Origin: an uncultured Phycisphaerales bacterium
GTDB lineage: Bacteria > Planctomycetota > Phycisphaerae > Sedimentisphaerales > Anaerohalosphaeraceae
Direction of reading: 5' to 3'
DNA: 64,000 bases
Assembly: GCA_937868095.1 (NCBI GenBank)
Contig: CALMLO010000042.1
Span: 62,001-126,000, forward strand
The position numbers and the translations under genes were made by a program. Below the pieces are notes generated by a model. That model did not search any database. It saw only the letters and a list, made by a program, of their open reading frames with translations, and had not been told where the DNA came from. This document shows positions 17,377 to 27,566 of the stretch, piece after piece (the first letter of the stretch is position 1; each line of letters opens with the position of its first letter).

Positions 17377-18930
17377 TTAATCCAGTTTCAGACTCATCAG
17401 AAACTCCGCATTGGTTCGAAACTTAGCCAGGCGGGTCTTGAGCAGTTCGACGGCCTCCACCATCCCCATCTCGCTGAGCACCTTCCGCAGCCGATAGACC
17501 AGTTCCAGCTCCCGCGGGTCCAGCAGGAGTTCTTCACGCCGGGTGCCGCTCTTACTGATGTCAATCGCGGGGAACGTCCGCCGCTCCACCAGTTTGCGGT
17601 CCAGATGAAGTTCCATATTGCCGGTGGCCTTGAACTCTTCGAAAATCACTTCGTCCATCTTGGAGCCGGTATCAATCAGAGCTGTGGCGATAATCGTCAG
17701 AGAGCCGCCGTTTTCGATATTGCGGGCAGCTCCGAAAAACCGCTTGGGCATCTGCATTGCATTGGCATCCACACCGCCGGTCAGAATCTTGCCCGAATGA
17801 GGCATTTCCGTATTGTACGCACGGGCCAGACGGGTGATTGAATCCAGCAGAATCACCACATCTTCGCCGTACTCAACCATTCGCTTGGCCTTTTCGATAA
17901 CCATCTCGGCCACCTGACAGTGCCGCGAGGCCGGCTCATCAAATGTCGAGCTGATTACTTCCACATCCTTGGCGACCTTGCGCTGCATATCTGTCACTTC
18001 TTCCGGACGCTCATCAATCAGCAGCACAATCATCCGCACCTCGGGATGATTAACGCTGATAGCATTAGCAATCTTCTGCAGCAGAACCGTCTTGCCTGTG
18101 CGAGGCGGAGCCACCAGCAGACCGCGCTGGCCTTTGCCGATAGGCGTAATCAAATCCATAATCCGCATGCTCATCTCATCCGGCGTCGTCTCCAGCACCA
18201 GCCGCTCTTCGGCATGCAGCGGAGTCAGGTCACGGAAAACAATCTTTTCAGCCAACTTATCCGGCGGCTGATAGTTGATCGCCTCGACCCGAAGCAGAGC
18301 AAAATATTTCTCGCTTTCCTTCGGCGGGCGAATCTGGCCGGAAACAATATTGCCGCTCCGAAGCCCGAATCGCCGAATCTGAGACGGCGAAACATACACA
18401 TCATCCGGCGAGGCCAGATAGTTATATTTCGGACTCCGCAGAAATCCGAACCCATCCGGCAGAATCTCCAGCACGCCTTCCCCGTACATCAAACCATTCT
18501 GCTGAATCCGCTGTTTAAGAATCCGGAATATCAGTTCCTGCTTGGTCAGCCCCATATAATCAGCCACACCTTCTTCTTTGGCAATCCGGTGAAGCTGGCT
18601 GGCATCCAGGTTTTGCAAATCTGCGATATGCAGATCGCCTTTTTTGATACGTTCGTATTTCTCGTGAATCGACTCTTCCTTAACCGGCTGAGCCGCAACG
18701 ACCGCCGTCTCGCCTTCGGGCTGCTGAATCGCGGTTTGCGAAACCGAAGCAGCCCCCGCAGAAGGACCCGGCTGCTCAGCTACAGCCGCTGCGGCCGTTT
18801 CGGCCTGGGCAGCCGTACCCTCCGAGTTCTCCTGCTGACTTGTCATCTCCGGCCCGCTTTCGGCAGAGATTTCAGATTTCTTCTTTCGGCCTCTTTTCTT
18901 TTCAGTTTGTTTCGTGGTTGTCTTTGCCAT
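17377..18930 (-). CDS. rho: Transcription termination factor Rho
   Basis: Hexameric RNA helicase that terminates transcription, 517 residues. I use the ATG at 18930 ([12 protein letters not shown]) because AAGGAAGAACG lies directly upstream; the frame is open to 19143. The N-terminal 115 residues are a Lys-rich then Ala/Gln/Glu-rich low-complexity extension. Next come the Rho N domain ([17 protein letters not shown]), the RNA-binding cold-shock-like domain ([14 protein letters not shown]) and the ATPase with [12 protein letters not shown] (about 275). [12 protein letters not shown] and the arginine-finger region are intact. The extension is typical of non-model Rho proteins. Confidence 0.95.
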   Translation of the reverse strand: MAKTTTKQTEKKRGRKKKSEISAESGPEMTSQQENSEGTAAQAETAAAAVAEQPGPSAGAASVSQTAIQQPEGETAVVAAQPVKEESIHEKYERIKKGDLHIADLQNLDASQLHRIAKEEGVADYMGLTKQELIFRILKQRIQQNGLMYGEGVLEILPDGFGFLRSPKYNYLASPDDVYVSPSQIRRFGLRSGNIVSGQIRPPKESEKYFALLRVEAINYQPPDKLAEKIVFRDLTPLHAEERLVLETTPDEMSMRIMDLITPIGKGQRGLLVAPPRTGKTVLLQKIANAISVNHPEVRMIVLLIDERPEEVTDMQRKVAKDVEVISSTFDEPASRHCQVAEMVIEKAKRMVEYGEDVVILLDSITRLARAYNTEMPHSGKILTGGVDANAMQMPKRFFGAARNIENGGSLTIIATALIDTGSKMDEVIFEEFKATGNMELHLDRKLVERRTFPAIDISKSGTRREELLLDPRELELVYRLRKVLSEMGMVEAVELLKTRLAKFRTNAEFLMSLKLD

Positions 18931-19213
18931 TCGTTCTTCCTTTTTATGGTCTATGGATTCCATACAGAAAACAGATTTATACAACAAGTAAGGGTATTCC
19001 TGAAGGTTGTTCAGTAGTATTCTGCACCTTTTTCGAGAGGTCCGGCTCCTTCTTATTTCGGGGGTGCAGGCAGTTAAGATTCGCCTTCTCCTGTTTAGAG
19101 TTGATTCTTTTTCAAATTTTGTTCGCCTTTGAAACCTTTCCAACCTTAGATTTGTTCCGGTCGCTTAACGAAAAACCAATGATGATCGGAACCCTTTAAT
19201 GTCGATTGCCGAC

Positions 19214-19834
19214 CTAAATCGTAGACAATCTCCCCTGGTCCCGTATAGCAGAAAAGACTTTCTCGACTTGTTCAAACAATTCGGATTCTTCTGAATTGTT
19301 ATCGAGTATATATTGAGCCATTTTCTTCTTTTTGTCCAGAGAAATCTGGAAATTTTCTCGTTTTTTTTGTTCGCCGCCGTCTCCCTGCCCTCTTTGACGA
19401 ATCCGCTGCAGCCGCAGTTCTTCCGGACAGTCAACAAAAACCAGCACATCACATCGTTTATCCCAACCCACTTCCGCCAGCAAAGGCATATCAATAACAA
19501 CCGGCTTTCCTTCCTGCTGATACCGGCGGAGCAGTTCCTCGCAGCGGCCCAGCACAAGCGGATGAACAATCTGGTTCAGCATTTCCAGCTTCTCTTTCGA
19601 GCTGAAAACCATTTCAGCCAGCTTTTTTCGATCAACCTGCCCATCCGCTCCGAGCACACCCGGGCCGAACCGTTCGGCAATTTCCCTGATTACAGCCGGT
19701 TCACGGAGAACCTGGTGAGCAATCGCATCAGCATCAATAACCGCACAACCCAGCCGCGCAAAACATCGAGCCGCCGTACTTTTGCCTGAACCAATACCCC
19801 CAAGCAGTCCAATAACGGGGAAACCACCTTTCAT
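19214..19834 (-). CDS. coaE: Dephospho-CoA kinase
   Basis: Last enzyme of coenzyme A synthesis, 206 residues from the ATG at 19834. The P-loop GLLGGIGSGKST begins at residue 8, DADAIAHQVL and the lid Arg region LRLQRIRQRG follow, and the length fits the family. A GTG-initiated upstream extension of 20 codons (to 19894) is unlikely because a promoter-like sequence runs through it. The ATG has no Shine-Dalgarno and coincides with the predicted transcription start, so the mRNA may be leaderless. The 283-nt gap to rho contains no gene that I can see. Confidence 0.92.
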   Translation of the reverse strand: MKGGFPVIGLLGGIGSGKSTAARCFARLGCAVIDADAIAHQVLREPAVIREIAERFGPGVLGADGQVDRKKLAEMVFSSKEKLEMLNQIVHPLVLGRCEELLRRYQQEGKPVVIDMPLLAEVGWDKRCDVLVFVDCPEELRLQRIRQRGQGDGGEQKKRENFQISLDKKKKMAQYILDNNSEESELFEQVEKVFSAIRDQGRLSTI

Positions 19835-19841
19835 TGGCTTA

Positions 19842-19870
19842 AAAATAGCGGCTCCCCTCTGTTTTGTCAA
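19842..19870 (-). promoter_or_regulatory. Promoter of coaE, predicted leaderless
   Basis: Minus strand: perfect TTGACA (19865-19870), 17-nt spacer, TATTTT (19842-19847). Seven nucleotides further is the A of the coaE ATG at 19834. Confidence 0.55.
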
Positions 19871-19917
19871 GCCGCCCTGCCGCACACGATTCACTTTTCC
19901 ACAAGAATCGGCAAGAT

Positions 19918-19991
19918 TGCGCCCGGCAGGACTCGAACCTGCGACCTTCGGTTTAGGAAACCGATGCTCTATCCTGCTGAGCTACGAGCGC
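19918..19991 (-). tRNA. tRNA-Arg (anticodon CCT)
   Basis: Complete cloverleaf of 74 nt. The acceptor stem GCGCTCG pairs with CGGGCGC (one G-U), followed by a 4-bp D stem, the anticodon stem TCGGT/ACCGA with loop TTCCTAA (anticodon CCT), a 5-nt variable loop and the T arm GCAGG-TTCGAGT-CCTGC. The discriminator is A at 19918. The CCA end is not encoded. It reads AGG codons. A promoter lies just upstream at 20006-20034. Confidence 0.95.
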
Positions 19992-20005
19992 GGAGAACCA
20001 TTATG

Positions 20006-20034
20006 ATTATCAAGTTCTTCCTTTTTTGCTTCAA
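20006..20034 (-). promoter_or_regulatory. Promoter of tRNA-Arg
   Basis: Minus strand: TTGAAG (20029-20034), 17-nt spacer, GATAAT (20006-20011, five of six). The predicted start near 19999 lies 8 nt before the mature tRNA 5-prime end. Confidence 0.6.
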
Positions 20035-20202
20035 GAAAAAAAGGGGCTTACTTCCCTATCCTCTCTTTTACGGACAAAAACCACTGTTTTTAAGAAAAAA
20101 ACATTTTTTAGGTCAGATTTTCCATACAAATTCGAAGAATTTAATAGAGATAGGGTGTTTTTTGAGTTCGAAAATAGTACAATAAATAAAACTTTGGGTT
20201 TG

Positions 20203-20742
20203 ATGCGATATATGGACAATAAAGAGCCAAAAAGCGCACAATTCTTCCGCTACTACAATGGAGCCCAGAAAAGGCTTTACGCCTACCTGTTAATGATGGT
20301 TCACAATCACAGCGATGCCGAAGACCTCCTCCAGGAAACCGCCAGCGCTCTTTGGGAACAATACGAGCAGTTCGACCCCGGCAGAAACTTCGCCGCATGG
20401 GCCATCGGAATCGCCCGCAACAAAGCAATCGACTTTTTAAGACAGAAACGAACCACACGGCCGATGTTCAGCGATTCCTTCTACGAAAAAATGTCCACCC
20501 TCGCCGAAGAAGAATCGCAAAATGTGGATCGCCGGCTGCTGGCACTTCGAACATGTATCAAACAGCTCTCGGCTGACAACCAGCGGCTGCTTCGGCTTCG
20601 GTTCGAAGAGGGGATTCCCATCAAAAAACTTTCTCAGAACTCCCCCTACTCCCCGCAGGCACTTTACAAAAAAATCTCGCGCATTTACAGCAGTCTTTAT
20701 AATTGCATTCATCGAATCTTGCTTCATGGAGAGCAGGCATGA
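20203..20742 (+). CDS. ECF RNA polymerase sigma factor (Rhodopirellula/Verrucomicrobium type)
   Basis: Extracytoplasmic-function sigma factor of about 179 residues. Region 2 shows RLYAYLLMMVHNHSDAEDLLQET and FAAWAIGIARNKAIDFL; region 4 shows LSADNQRLLRLRFEEGIPIKKLS and SPQALYKKISRIYSSL. The wording matches the subfamily common in Planctomycetes and Verrucomicrobia. The start is 20203 or the ATG at 20212; the open frame goes on to 20026 but is AT-rich non-coding sequence. The stop overlaps the FecR start (ATGA), so the two are a sigma/anti-sigma-like pair, and they head a glucan-degradation locus. Confidence 0.88.
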   Translation: MRYMDNKEPKSAQFFRYYNGAQKRLYAYLLMMVHNHSDAEDLLQETASALWEQYEQFDPGRNFAAWAIGIARNKAIDFLRQKRTTRPMFSDSFYEKMSTLAEEESQNVDRRLLALRTCIKQLSADNQRLLRLRFEEGIPIKKLSQNSPYSPQALYKKISRIYSSLYNCIHRILLHGEQA

Positions 20743-22469
20743 ATCTCCAGGAACAGAACCTGCTGAATGAGCAGATGTTTCGGCTGCTGGACAACAGCCT
20801 GACCAGCCCCGAGCTTGAACAGCTCAATCATCGGCTGACCACAGATCCGCAGGCACAGATGTACTATTGCCGATTCATGGAAGACATCAGCGTTCTGACC
20901 CTGCGAGGCATAGCAGACGTTGAAGAGAGTCCGATGGAGCGGGAAGACATCCTCGGAGAGCATTTCTGGAGGCAAATGATTGAAGAGGAAAAGAATGCTC
21001 CGGCCCTGGAGCAGTTTGAGATTGAAGAGAAACCGCTCCAGCGCTCCCCTGTCCCTGTGTCTGTACCGAAACCAGCCCTTCGACCGCAAAGCCGGCTCTC
21101 GCTGGCGGCCGCGATGGTTTCTGCCGCCGCTTTGATTTTTATCCTTGTGCTGGTACACCTGATGCCGGCCCCTCCGCCTGAAGCAGCCACCCTCTACGAC
21201 AGTCTGAACGCGGAATGGTCCTGCCGTCTGCCGCTGGAGCCGGGCACCCGAATCCCCTGCCAAGCCGAGCCCATTCTGCTCAAACACGGCATTATCAAAC
21301 TGCTGACAGACGAAAATGTTGAGATTGTGCTCGAAGGCCCCACAGAATTCAATTTCGATACCTATTCTGCTCTTTCAATGCGGCACGGCAAACTCTTTGC
21401 CCGTGTATCCCCCCAGGGGCTGGGCTTTTCCGTCAACACCCCCCATTCCAAAATCATCGACCTGGGCACTGAATTTGGTGTTCTCTGCCATCCCAACGGC
21501 GACGCGGAAGTGCTCGTTTATAAAGGAAAAACCAATCTGGTAGTCGGCCAGAAAAACGGCAGCAAAACCTCCCAAATTCTCACTTCCGGCAGTGCCCGCA
21601 AAGTCTATTCAGAAGATTCGGCTATCAAAGAAATTCGCCTGGACCCCGCTGCCTTGGTGCGGGCTGTTTGCTCGAAAACCAACCTTATCTGGAAAGGTCA
21701 GCCCCTTTGTCTGGCAGACCTTGTCGGCGGCGGCAGCGGCTTCGGCTCCGGCCAGCTCTATGCAGGCATCGACCCCGCCACAGGACAGGTGCTCACCCAA
21801 CTGCACGACGGCAGCATCCACACCGGCACAGACTCGTATCGCTCCGTCCCGCAGAATCAATTTGTAGATGGTGTTTTTGTGCCGGGGATACTTCCCGACA
21901 AAACCGTCATCAGTTCAACCGGTCTTCAGACCGACGCATTTGCGAAAACATCGGGCACATACTGGGGCTATCTTTTCAACGGCGCTTTTCACCAGGGCAT
22001 TACATCGCCGCGCCACGAACTGCGGCTGGACGGAGTGCTTTGCGGAACCCCCGAAAACCCGGCGCTCACCATCCACTCCAACCTCGGTATCACCTTCGAC
22101 CTGGATAGAATCCGGGCCAGCATCCCCGGACTGCGAATCCGTGCCTTTGAAGCCGCGGCAGGAGTTTCTCAAACAGTTCCCGAATCATTAGAAAGAGAGA
22201 AAAATCGTTCATTTGATGATTTTCCCGAGGTTAAAAAAGTATTTGACAACGGCTTTTCAAAAGTCGAGTTCTGGGCGTTCGTAGACGGCAAGCTCGTTTA
22301 TCACCAGGAGCGAACCAGCACCCAGGAGGGCTGCTCGATTCGAATCCCCCTGGCTCAAACAGACCGGTTCTTGACTTTGGCAGTTACCGAGTCGGACGAT
22401 ACAATTGCTTATGACTGGGCCTTGTTTGCCCATCCTCAACTAATTCTTGAATCAGCAGGAGAACTATAA
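20739..22469 (+). CDS. FecR-domain transmembrane regulator with C-terminal NPCBM-like domain
   Basis: Membrane protein of 576 residues, translationally coupled to the sigma factor. Residues 1-115 are cytoplasmic and acidic and could hold the sigma factor, a single helix spans about 119-142, and the outside part begins with a FecR-like beta domain (about 185-265, with [24 protein letters not shown] and VYKGKTNL). The last 150 residues resemble an NPCBM carbohydrate-binding domain ([26 protein letters not shown], ending [13 protein letters not shown]). The likely role is to sense an extracellular polysaccharide and signal through the sigma factor. The sugar-binding end is my inference from these segments. 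Confidence 0.82.
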   Translation: MNLQEQNLLNEQMFRLLDNSLTSPELEQLNHRLTTDPQAQMYYCRFMEDISVLTLRGIADVEESPMEREDILGEHFWRQMIEEEKNAPALEQFEIEEKPLQRSPVPVSVPKPALRPQSRLSLAAAMVSAAALIFILVLVHLMPAPPPEAATLYDSLNAEWSCRLPLEPGTRIPCQAEPILLKHGIIKLLTDENVEIVLEGPTEFNFDTYSALSMRHGKLFARVSPQGLGFSVNTPHSKIIDLGTEFGVLCHPNGDAEVLVYKGKTNLVVGQKNGSKTSQILTSGSARKVYSEDSAIKEIRLDPAALVRAVCSKTNLIWKGQPLCLADLVGGGSGFGSGQLYAGIDPATGQVLTQLHDGSIHTGTDSYRSVPQNQFVDGVFVPGILPDKTVISSTGLQTDAFAKTSGTYWGYLFNGAFHQGITSPRHELRLDGVLCGTPENPALTIHSNLGITFDLDRIRASIPGLRIRAFEAAAGVSQTVPESLEREKNRSFDDFPEVKKVFDNGFSKVEFWAFVDGKLVYHQERTSTQEGCSIRIPLAQTDRFLTLAVTESDDTIAYDWALFAHPQLILESAGEL

Positions 22470-22480
22470 GGAGATTTTTT

Positions 22481-23395
22481 ATGGAAAAAACATGTGCAAA
22501 GAAACTGTCTGTCCTGCCCTTTCGGAAAGGATTCACCCTCATTGAGCTGCTGGTTGTGATTGCCATCATTGCCCTTCTGCTGTCCATTCTTCTCCCCTCT
22601 CTTCGGGCTGCGAAGGAACTGGCCAGCGGCTCAGTGTGCCTGTCCAATCTGAAGAACCTTGGCACCGCCTGGCTCACCTACGCCAACGAGAACGATGGGT
22701 ATTTGGTCGGCGGCTCCAACTATTACAACGGCTCTCGCCCCACTCCCTATCGCTGGGTGGAGGTACCTCTTCGAAAGGATACGGACAATCCGGAAACTAC
22801 TTCACCGGCCACAGAAGCGGAATATTCCATAACCACCCGCAAAAACGGCATTCGTGCCGGAAAACTCTTTCCCTATGTCGGGGTAGAAGATGTTTATCAT
22901 TGTCCGGGTGACAAAAACGTTGCCAAATATGCTGAACCAAAAGCCGTTTTCCGCAGTTATGCGATTACCGGCCTGATGAACGGCGAAGATTTTGTCAGCC
23001 GTGTCTCGGGTCTCTATTCTCCGATTGCCACCTATCGCACCGCGGTCGTTACCCCTTCCGGCATAACCAAACAGCTCTTTGTCGCTGAGAAACTGACTCA
23101 AATTACTGCTCCATCTAATAAACATGTCTTTGTCGAAGAAGATGTAGTCCCCAAAGGACAATATGTCAATGCAGGCGGGTTTGTTTTGCTGAACGGTTCC
23201 TCCTATACATGGTGGGATGTACCGGCTTATTTCCACAACAATACCAGTACCATCGGCTTTTCAGACGGACATGCCGAACGGCATCGCTGGGCGGATTCCG
23301 ATACAATTAACCTGGCCAAAAATGGAGTGCCGGACCCGCGACCGCTGGAAAATGAAGACCTGCATTGGATGGTTCGCGGGTATCTTCCCAAGTAA
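22481..23395 (+). CDS. Prepilin-like protein with type IV methylation motif and H-X9-DG-type C-terminus
   Basis: Secreted pseudopilin-like protein of 304 residues. After a 17-residue leader comes the cleavage and methylation site [22 protein letters not shown], the hallmark of prepilin peptidase substrates. The rest has the planctomycete pattern of this abundant family: [21 protein letters not shown] near the start and [13 protein letters not shown] near the end. Such proteins are numerous in Planctomycetes and their function is unknown. It starts 11 nt after fecR behind AAGGAG and belongs to the same transcript. Confidence 0.85.
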   Translation: MEKTCAKKLSVLPFRKGFTLIELLVVIAIIALLLSILLPSLRAAKELASGSVCLSNLKNLGTAWLTYANENDGYLVGGSNYYNGSRPTPYRWVEVPLRKDTDNPETTSPATEAEYSITTRKNGIRAGKLFPYVGVEDVYHCPGDKNVAKYAEPKAVFRSYAITGLMNGEDFVSRVSGLYSPIATYRTAVVTPSGITKQLFVAEKLTQITAPSNKHVFVEEDVVPKGQYVNAGGFVLLNGSSYTWWDVPAYFHNNTSTIGFSDGHAERHRWADSDTINLAKNGVPDPRPLENEDLHWMVRGYLPK

Positions 23396-23457
23396 AGAAA
23401 GAATGAATGAACCGGTCCGGCGTGCAGAGATACCGGCCGACCGGCAAGTTGGAACGG

Positions 23458-25305
23458 ATGAGGTGGATGAAAGATTTCTTTACAGCGTTTCTCGCCATTT
23501 TATGGGGAGCCGCTTTCTGCTGGGCTGACGAAGGCATCTCCAGACCCCACACGTGCCTGACGTGTCTGGAATCGGACTTAACCAGCGATTGCCGCATTGA
23601 TCTGGCCGATTTTGCGCAGATGGCTTCCAGCTGGCTTCAGACCAAAAACCTCAGCAATTTGAGTGCGATGGCATCTCAGTGGCTCTCGGCCGTGCCGACC
23701 GTCGGAGCGCAGCCGCCTTATCGGGAATATGAAGCAGAACAGGCAAACTCAAGTGGAATCCTCATCGGACCCAACCGAACCTATCTGACTCCGGCCTCGG
23801 AAGCAAGCGACCGACAAGCCGTAAAACTTGTCAATGTCGGCCATTATGTCGAATTTACACTCCTGGAACCGGCCAATGCGATGGTCCTCCGTTTCAGCAT
23901 CCCCGATTCTGCAGACGGCAAGGGCGAACAGCACACCCTCAGTGTCTATATCAACGGCATCCACAGTTGCAATATCATGCTAACCTCTGCTTACAGCTGG
24001 GTGTATGGTGCCTATCCTTATACAAACAATCCGGCAGACGGCAGCGGCCACCACTTTTATGATGAAGCAGCCGTTCTGCTTGGCCAAACCTTGCCGGCAG
24101 GAACCCGCATTCGTCTTCAAAAAGACAGCACAGACACAGCCCAGTACTACCGGATTGATTTGGCGGATTTTGAGCTGGTTCCCGCACCGCTGAGCCGACC
24201 GGCGGACTTCCTTTGTTTAACCGATTTTGGAGCCGCCGCAGATGACTCCATCGATGACACCGAAGCCATGAAAAGCGCCGTCCTGGCAGCCCAAACCCAA
24301 GGCAAAGGATTATGGATACCGCCGGGGCGTTTTCTCATCACCGCTCGAGTGAACCTGGAAAACATAACCCTTCGCGGTGCCGGCTGCTGGTATTCCGTTC
24401 TCGAAGGGCTCGGCTGCCGCCTCTACGGACGCGGCGGCACCATCATCCTGTCTGATTTCAAAATCGACGGCTTGAGCACCTATCGAACCGTCGGAGAGCG
24501 CACAGGTATTGAAGGTCAATTCGGCCCCGGCTCCCGCATAGAAAAGGTCTGGGTGGAGCATACCGAAGCCGGAATCTGGATCAGCGGCCCAACCGAGGGC
24601 CTCTTGATTACCGGCTGCCGTATCCGAAACACCTTTGCCGATGGACTGAATCTTGCCTACGGTGTCAGCAGCACGACCGCAGAGCACTGTTCTATCCGCA
24701 ACATCGGCGATGACGGCATGGCAATGTGGTCTTATACAGAATGGGGGCCCGGCCCCAATCAGAACAATCTCTTTCGCTGCAACACCATTCAGATGCCTTT
24801 GCTGGCCAATGGAATCGGGCTTTACGGGGGCAGCAGCAATTCCATCGTCGGCTGCTGGATCCGCGATACAGTTGTCAACGGCGCCGGCATTCAGATCGCC
24901 AACCGTTTTTCTTCTTATCCGTTTGCCGGAACCACAACAATCCAAAACAATCGGCTGGAGCGAACAGGCAGCCGCAGCATCGACTACGAATTGAATGCAG
25001 GGGCTCTATGGCTGTTCCCCGCAGACGGAGACATGACCGCCCCGGTTGCCGTTCTTTCAAACGTGCTGGCGGACAGTACCTATCAGGGAATCCTGCTTGG
25101 GGGTCCGCTAAGTACAAGGAAAATTACAGCAAGCCGTTTTCAGGCACTTGCCATTCAAACCGCTGGAACATACGGAATAGAAATTAACGTCAAAGGCAGC
25201 GGCTATTTTGAGGCCGTCCAGGTTCAGGATGCCCAAGCCGGCGGGCTTCTATTAAATAATCCGGATTATCAAATCACAGTGGGACCTGGTAACAGCGGAT
25301 GGTGA
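23458..25305 (+). CDS. Secreted GH87 alpha-1,3-glucanase (mutanase/mycodextranase type)
   Basis: Predicted endo-acting glucanase of about 615 residues. MRWMKDFFTAFLAILWGAAFCWA is a signal peptide from the ATG at 23458; the frame is open to 23407, which would add 17 charged residues. A dockerin-like segment (SDCRIDLADFAQMASSWL, about 42-60) comes first, then a CBM35-like beta domain (REYEAEQ, about 89-230), then a right-handed beta helix. The catalytic aspartates fit GH87: Asp395 in FADGLNLAYG and Asp418-Asp419 in IGDDGMAMWS. Their 23/24-residue spacing equals that of the Asp triad I recall for Bacillus circulans Agl-KA. Probable substrate: alpha-1,3-glucan of fungal or bacterial walls and biofilms. 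Confidence 0.82.
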   Translation: MRWMKDFFTAFLAILWGAAFCWADEGISRPHTCLTCLESDLTSDCRIDLADFAQMASSWLQTKNLSNLSAMASQWLSAVPTVGAQPPYREYEAEQANSSGILIGPNRTYLTPASEASDRQAVKLVNVGHYVEFTLLEPANAMVLRFSIPDSADGKGEQHTLSVYINGIHSCNIMLTSAYSWVYGAYPYTNNPADGSGHHFYDEAAVLLGQTLPAGTRIRLQKDSTDTAQYYRIDLADFELVPAPLSRPADFLCLTDFGAAADDSIDDTEAMKSAVLAAQTQGKGLWIPPGRFLITARVNLENITLRGAGCWYSVLEGLGCRLYGRGGTIILSDFKIDGLSTYRTVGERTGIEGQFGPGSRIEKVWVEHTEAGIWISGPTEGLLITGCRIRNTFADGLNLAYGVSSTTAEHCSIRNIGDDGMAMWSYTEWGPGPNQNNLFRCNTIQMPLLANGIGLYGGSSNSIVGCWIRDTVVNGAGIQIANRFSSYPFAGTTTIQNNRLERTGSRSIDYELNAGALWLFPADGDMTAPVAVLSNVLADSTYQGILLGGPLSTRKITASRFQALAIQTAGTYGIEINVKGSGYFEAVQVQDAQAGGLLLNNPDYQITVGPGNSGW

Positions 25306-25391
25306 AGAAAAAACTCACGAGCAGAATTGAAATCCATAATTCCGCAAAGACAGGAAAGGGATGAGAACAATTTATTGGAAAGGGTAACATT

Positions 25392-27482
25392 ATGATGAAA
25401 AAAGGAATCTTTCTTTTCATTGTTTCAGCAGCCGCACTTTTGAGCAGTCAGGCCTTGGCACTCACACCGCCGCTGGACGGCATTTTAAACGAATGGACGG
25501 GGCCGGGGGTTGCTGACCTTGGGACTCAGCCGGGGATAGGAGGCACTGGTACCTATCGATTGCTGGCAACATGGGACAGCACAAATCTTTATTTGGCAGT
25601 GGACCGCAAAACAACCGGACGCTATCTGGGAGATACTGAACAGACGAATGATTCATTTTTTGTGGCAATCGATATTGACGGTCTGCCCAACAGCGGAGGC
25701 AATAAGGACGGCTACGGCATTCTGTCATTTGCAGGCCCGATGCTTCCAGACCTGATTTACTGCTATGCCGGCGGCGAAGGGTGGTATGAAACCTGCTCCT
25801 GGAACGGAAGCGACTGGGGTTGGAACGGATGGATCAGCGCCGGAACCTACTACGGCTGGAGTGCATTAAATCCGAACGATGAATTTTCTATCCCCCTTGC
25901 ATCTATCGGGGGCTCTCCCCATGTGCAAATCTGGGCATGGATGACCCGCGAAGGGGTCTATGATTATGTGGACGCCTCCTGGCCGGCCGGTTATACAGGA
26001 TACGGTGTTGTTTTTGAGGACGGCATTATCATCCGGGAAAATATTCACCGTCTCGCCTCCAATCCAACACCAAAAAATGGGCAGATAGATGTGCCAATCA
26101 GCAATCTAATTCTTTCCTGGAGCATCCCTGTTGACCCTAATGGAATGCCCGATCCGAATTTAGCCGCCTTTGACGTTTACCTCAATACAGGGGCAGATCC
26201 CAACCTGGTCTTTCAGGGAACAGTAACCACCTGGGACAGCCAGACCTTGCGAGCTTCCTATCCTTTCATCGGGGCTCACAAAGACACCACCTATTACTGG
26301 CGGGTGGATACAATCCTTGACACCGGTGAAGTTGTCGAAGGCAATACGTGGAGATTCTCAACAGAGCTGAGCTCTGCGAAAATCACCAGACAGCCCTCTT
26401 ACCAAGTTGTCGAGGCCGGCAGTACCGCCGAGTTCTCGGTAGCCGTCAGTTCCCCTTCACCGGAAACATACCAATGGTATCGGGCAGTAGAAGGCGGCTC
26501 GGATATTGCCCTGGCAGACAGCGCCAAGTATTCCGGTACAACGTCAGATACCTTAATCATTACTGATGTACAACTCTCAGACGAAGGCGGCTATTACTGC
26601 ATCATCAACAATGAATCCGGAATCCCGACGACTTCGGCAATCGGCCTTCTGGGAGTCAAACGGCGGATCGCTTACTGGCCGTTCGAAGGCAATAATCCCG
26701 ACAGCATTGTCCCCGGCAGTCCAACTTCGCTCCTGTACGGCGACCCTGCCTTCACCTCCGACGGAATTGTCGGCGATGCGATGGAGTTTGATGCGGATAC
26801 AGATGCCCAGGACCTTTTGTACACCGATCCGGAAAAGGTTTCCTATTTTGACATCTGCAATCACTCGATGACCGTCGCCTGCTGGATTAAAGCCCCTTCT
26901 GCCGCCACCTGGGGTCCGATGGTCGCCCGCAACGGCGAGTCTGGTGAGGGCTGGCAGCTGCGTCACAGCGGCTTTACGCTGGATCGAATCTGCTTTACTA
27001 CCCGCGGAACAGGCAACGACGAAGGAACCCCCAGCAACCGCACGGTCTATGACGGCCAATGGCACTGGGCTGTCGGAACGTTTGATGGAACCACCAAGAA
27101 AGTCTATATTGACGGGATTTTGAGCCGGCTGTACAACCAGGATACCGGGCAGGTCGCTCAGGAATATGACGCTGTTTCAGGACAAATCAGCCCCACTCTT
27201 TCGCCGGTTTCTCTTGCCGGCCGTGTCCGCGGCGATGCACTCAATGGTCTGATTTTCGAAGATGTGACAGCTTGTATTCTTGACGAAGTAGAAATCTACA
27301 ACTACGCCCTCGACTCTCAGACCATCGCCCAAAAATATGCCAATACCACTCAAACGAAAGTCTGTCCGAATCCTTCTCTCTTCCCTTCGGATATAAACAA
27401 AGACTGCCGAATTGACCTGGAGGATTTGGCCATGCTGGCCGCTGAATGGCTGCTGGACGCCATTGTCTATCCGCTCAGCTAA
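25392..27482 (+). CDS. Secreted multidomain protein (repeat-unit domain, Ig-like, LamG, dockerin-like)
   Basis: Secreted protein of 696 residues with no recognisable catalytic site. A signal peptide (1-23) is followed by a domain of about 190 residues nearly identical in part to the next gene, a fibronectin/Ig-like region (about 225-330), an Ig-like domain (about 332-420, ITRQPSYQVVEAGS, ending EGGYYC), a LamG/concanavalin-like domain (about 424-655, RIAYWPFEGN and WHWAVGTFDG) and a C-terminal dockerin-like segment (DINKDCRIDLEDLAMLAAEWL without its last residue, about 667-686). It looks like a glucan-binding or surface-attachment protein that accompanies the enzymes. SD GGAAAGGG lies upstream of the start. 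Confidence 0.8.
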   Translation: MMKKGIFLFIVSAAALLSSQALALTPPLDGILNEWTGPGVADLGTQPGIGGTGTYRLLATWDSTNLYLAVDRKTTGRYLGDTEQTNDSFFVAIDIDGLPNSGGNKDGYGILSFAGPMLPDLIYCYAGGEGWYETCSWNGSDWGWNGWISAGTYYGWSALNPNDEFSIPLASIGGSPHVQIWAWMTREGVYDYVDASWPAGYTGYGVVFEDGIIIRENIHRLASNPTPKNGQIDVPISNLILSWSIPVDPNGMPDPNLAAFDVYLNTGADPNLVFQGTVTTWDSQTLRASYPFIGAHKDTTYYWRVDTILDTGEVVEGNTWRFSTELSSAKITRQPSYQVVEAGSTAEFSVAVSSPSPETYQWYRAVEGGSDIALADSAKYSGTTSDTLIITDVQLSDEGGYYCIINNESGIPTTSAIGLLGVKRRIAYWPFEGNNPDSIVPGSPTSLLYGDPAFTSDGIVGDAMEFDADTDAQDLLYTDPEKVSYFDICNHSMTVACWIKAPSAATWGPMVARNGESGEGWQLRHSGFTLDRICFTTRGTGNDEGTPSNRTVYDGQWHWAVGTFDGTTKKVYIDGILSRLYNQDTGQVAQEYDAVSGQISPTLSPVSLAGRVRGDALNGLIFEDVTACILDEVEIYNYALDSQTIAQKYANTTQTKVCPNPSLFPSDINKDCRIDLEDLAMLAAEWLLDAIVYPLS
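25671..25860 (+). repeat. Coding direct repeat, copy 1
   Basis: 190-bp segment inside the LamG/dockerin gene that matches 27837-28026 without gaps at 179 of 190 positions by my count (about 94%). It encodes the shared NSGGNKDGYGILSFAGP and YETCSWNG part of the repeat-unit domain. Confidence 0.9.
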
Positions 27483-27493
27483 AAAGACGGTAC

Positions 27494-27529
27494 AGGATTG
27501 TCCGTTTCCTAAAGGAAGCGGACAATCCT
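27494..27529 (+). terminator. Long intergenic hairpin without a U-tract
   Basis: A 16-bp inverted repeat (AGGATTGTCCGTTTCC and its partner, one G-U pair) with loop TAAA lies 11 nt after the stop at 27482. On the plus strand it is followed by TCAAATAAAA, not by Ts. It may slow 3-prime decay or cause partial termination between the two genes. Confidence 0.6.
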
Positions 27530-27566
27530 TCAAATAAAAAGAAACATTTTTTGAGAGGACGGGAAA

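Noticed and set aside
17920-19017. 365-codon plus-strand frame
   Set aside because: Antisense shadow of rho; Arg/His/Asn-rich composition and no known motifs.
20026-20202. N-terminal extension of the sigma factor
   Set aside because: The upstream frame is AT-rich, encodes Lys/Phe runs and overlaps the tRNA promoter region; family members start near 20203-20212.
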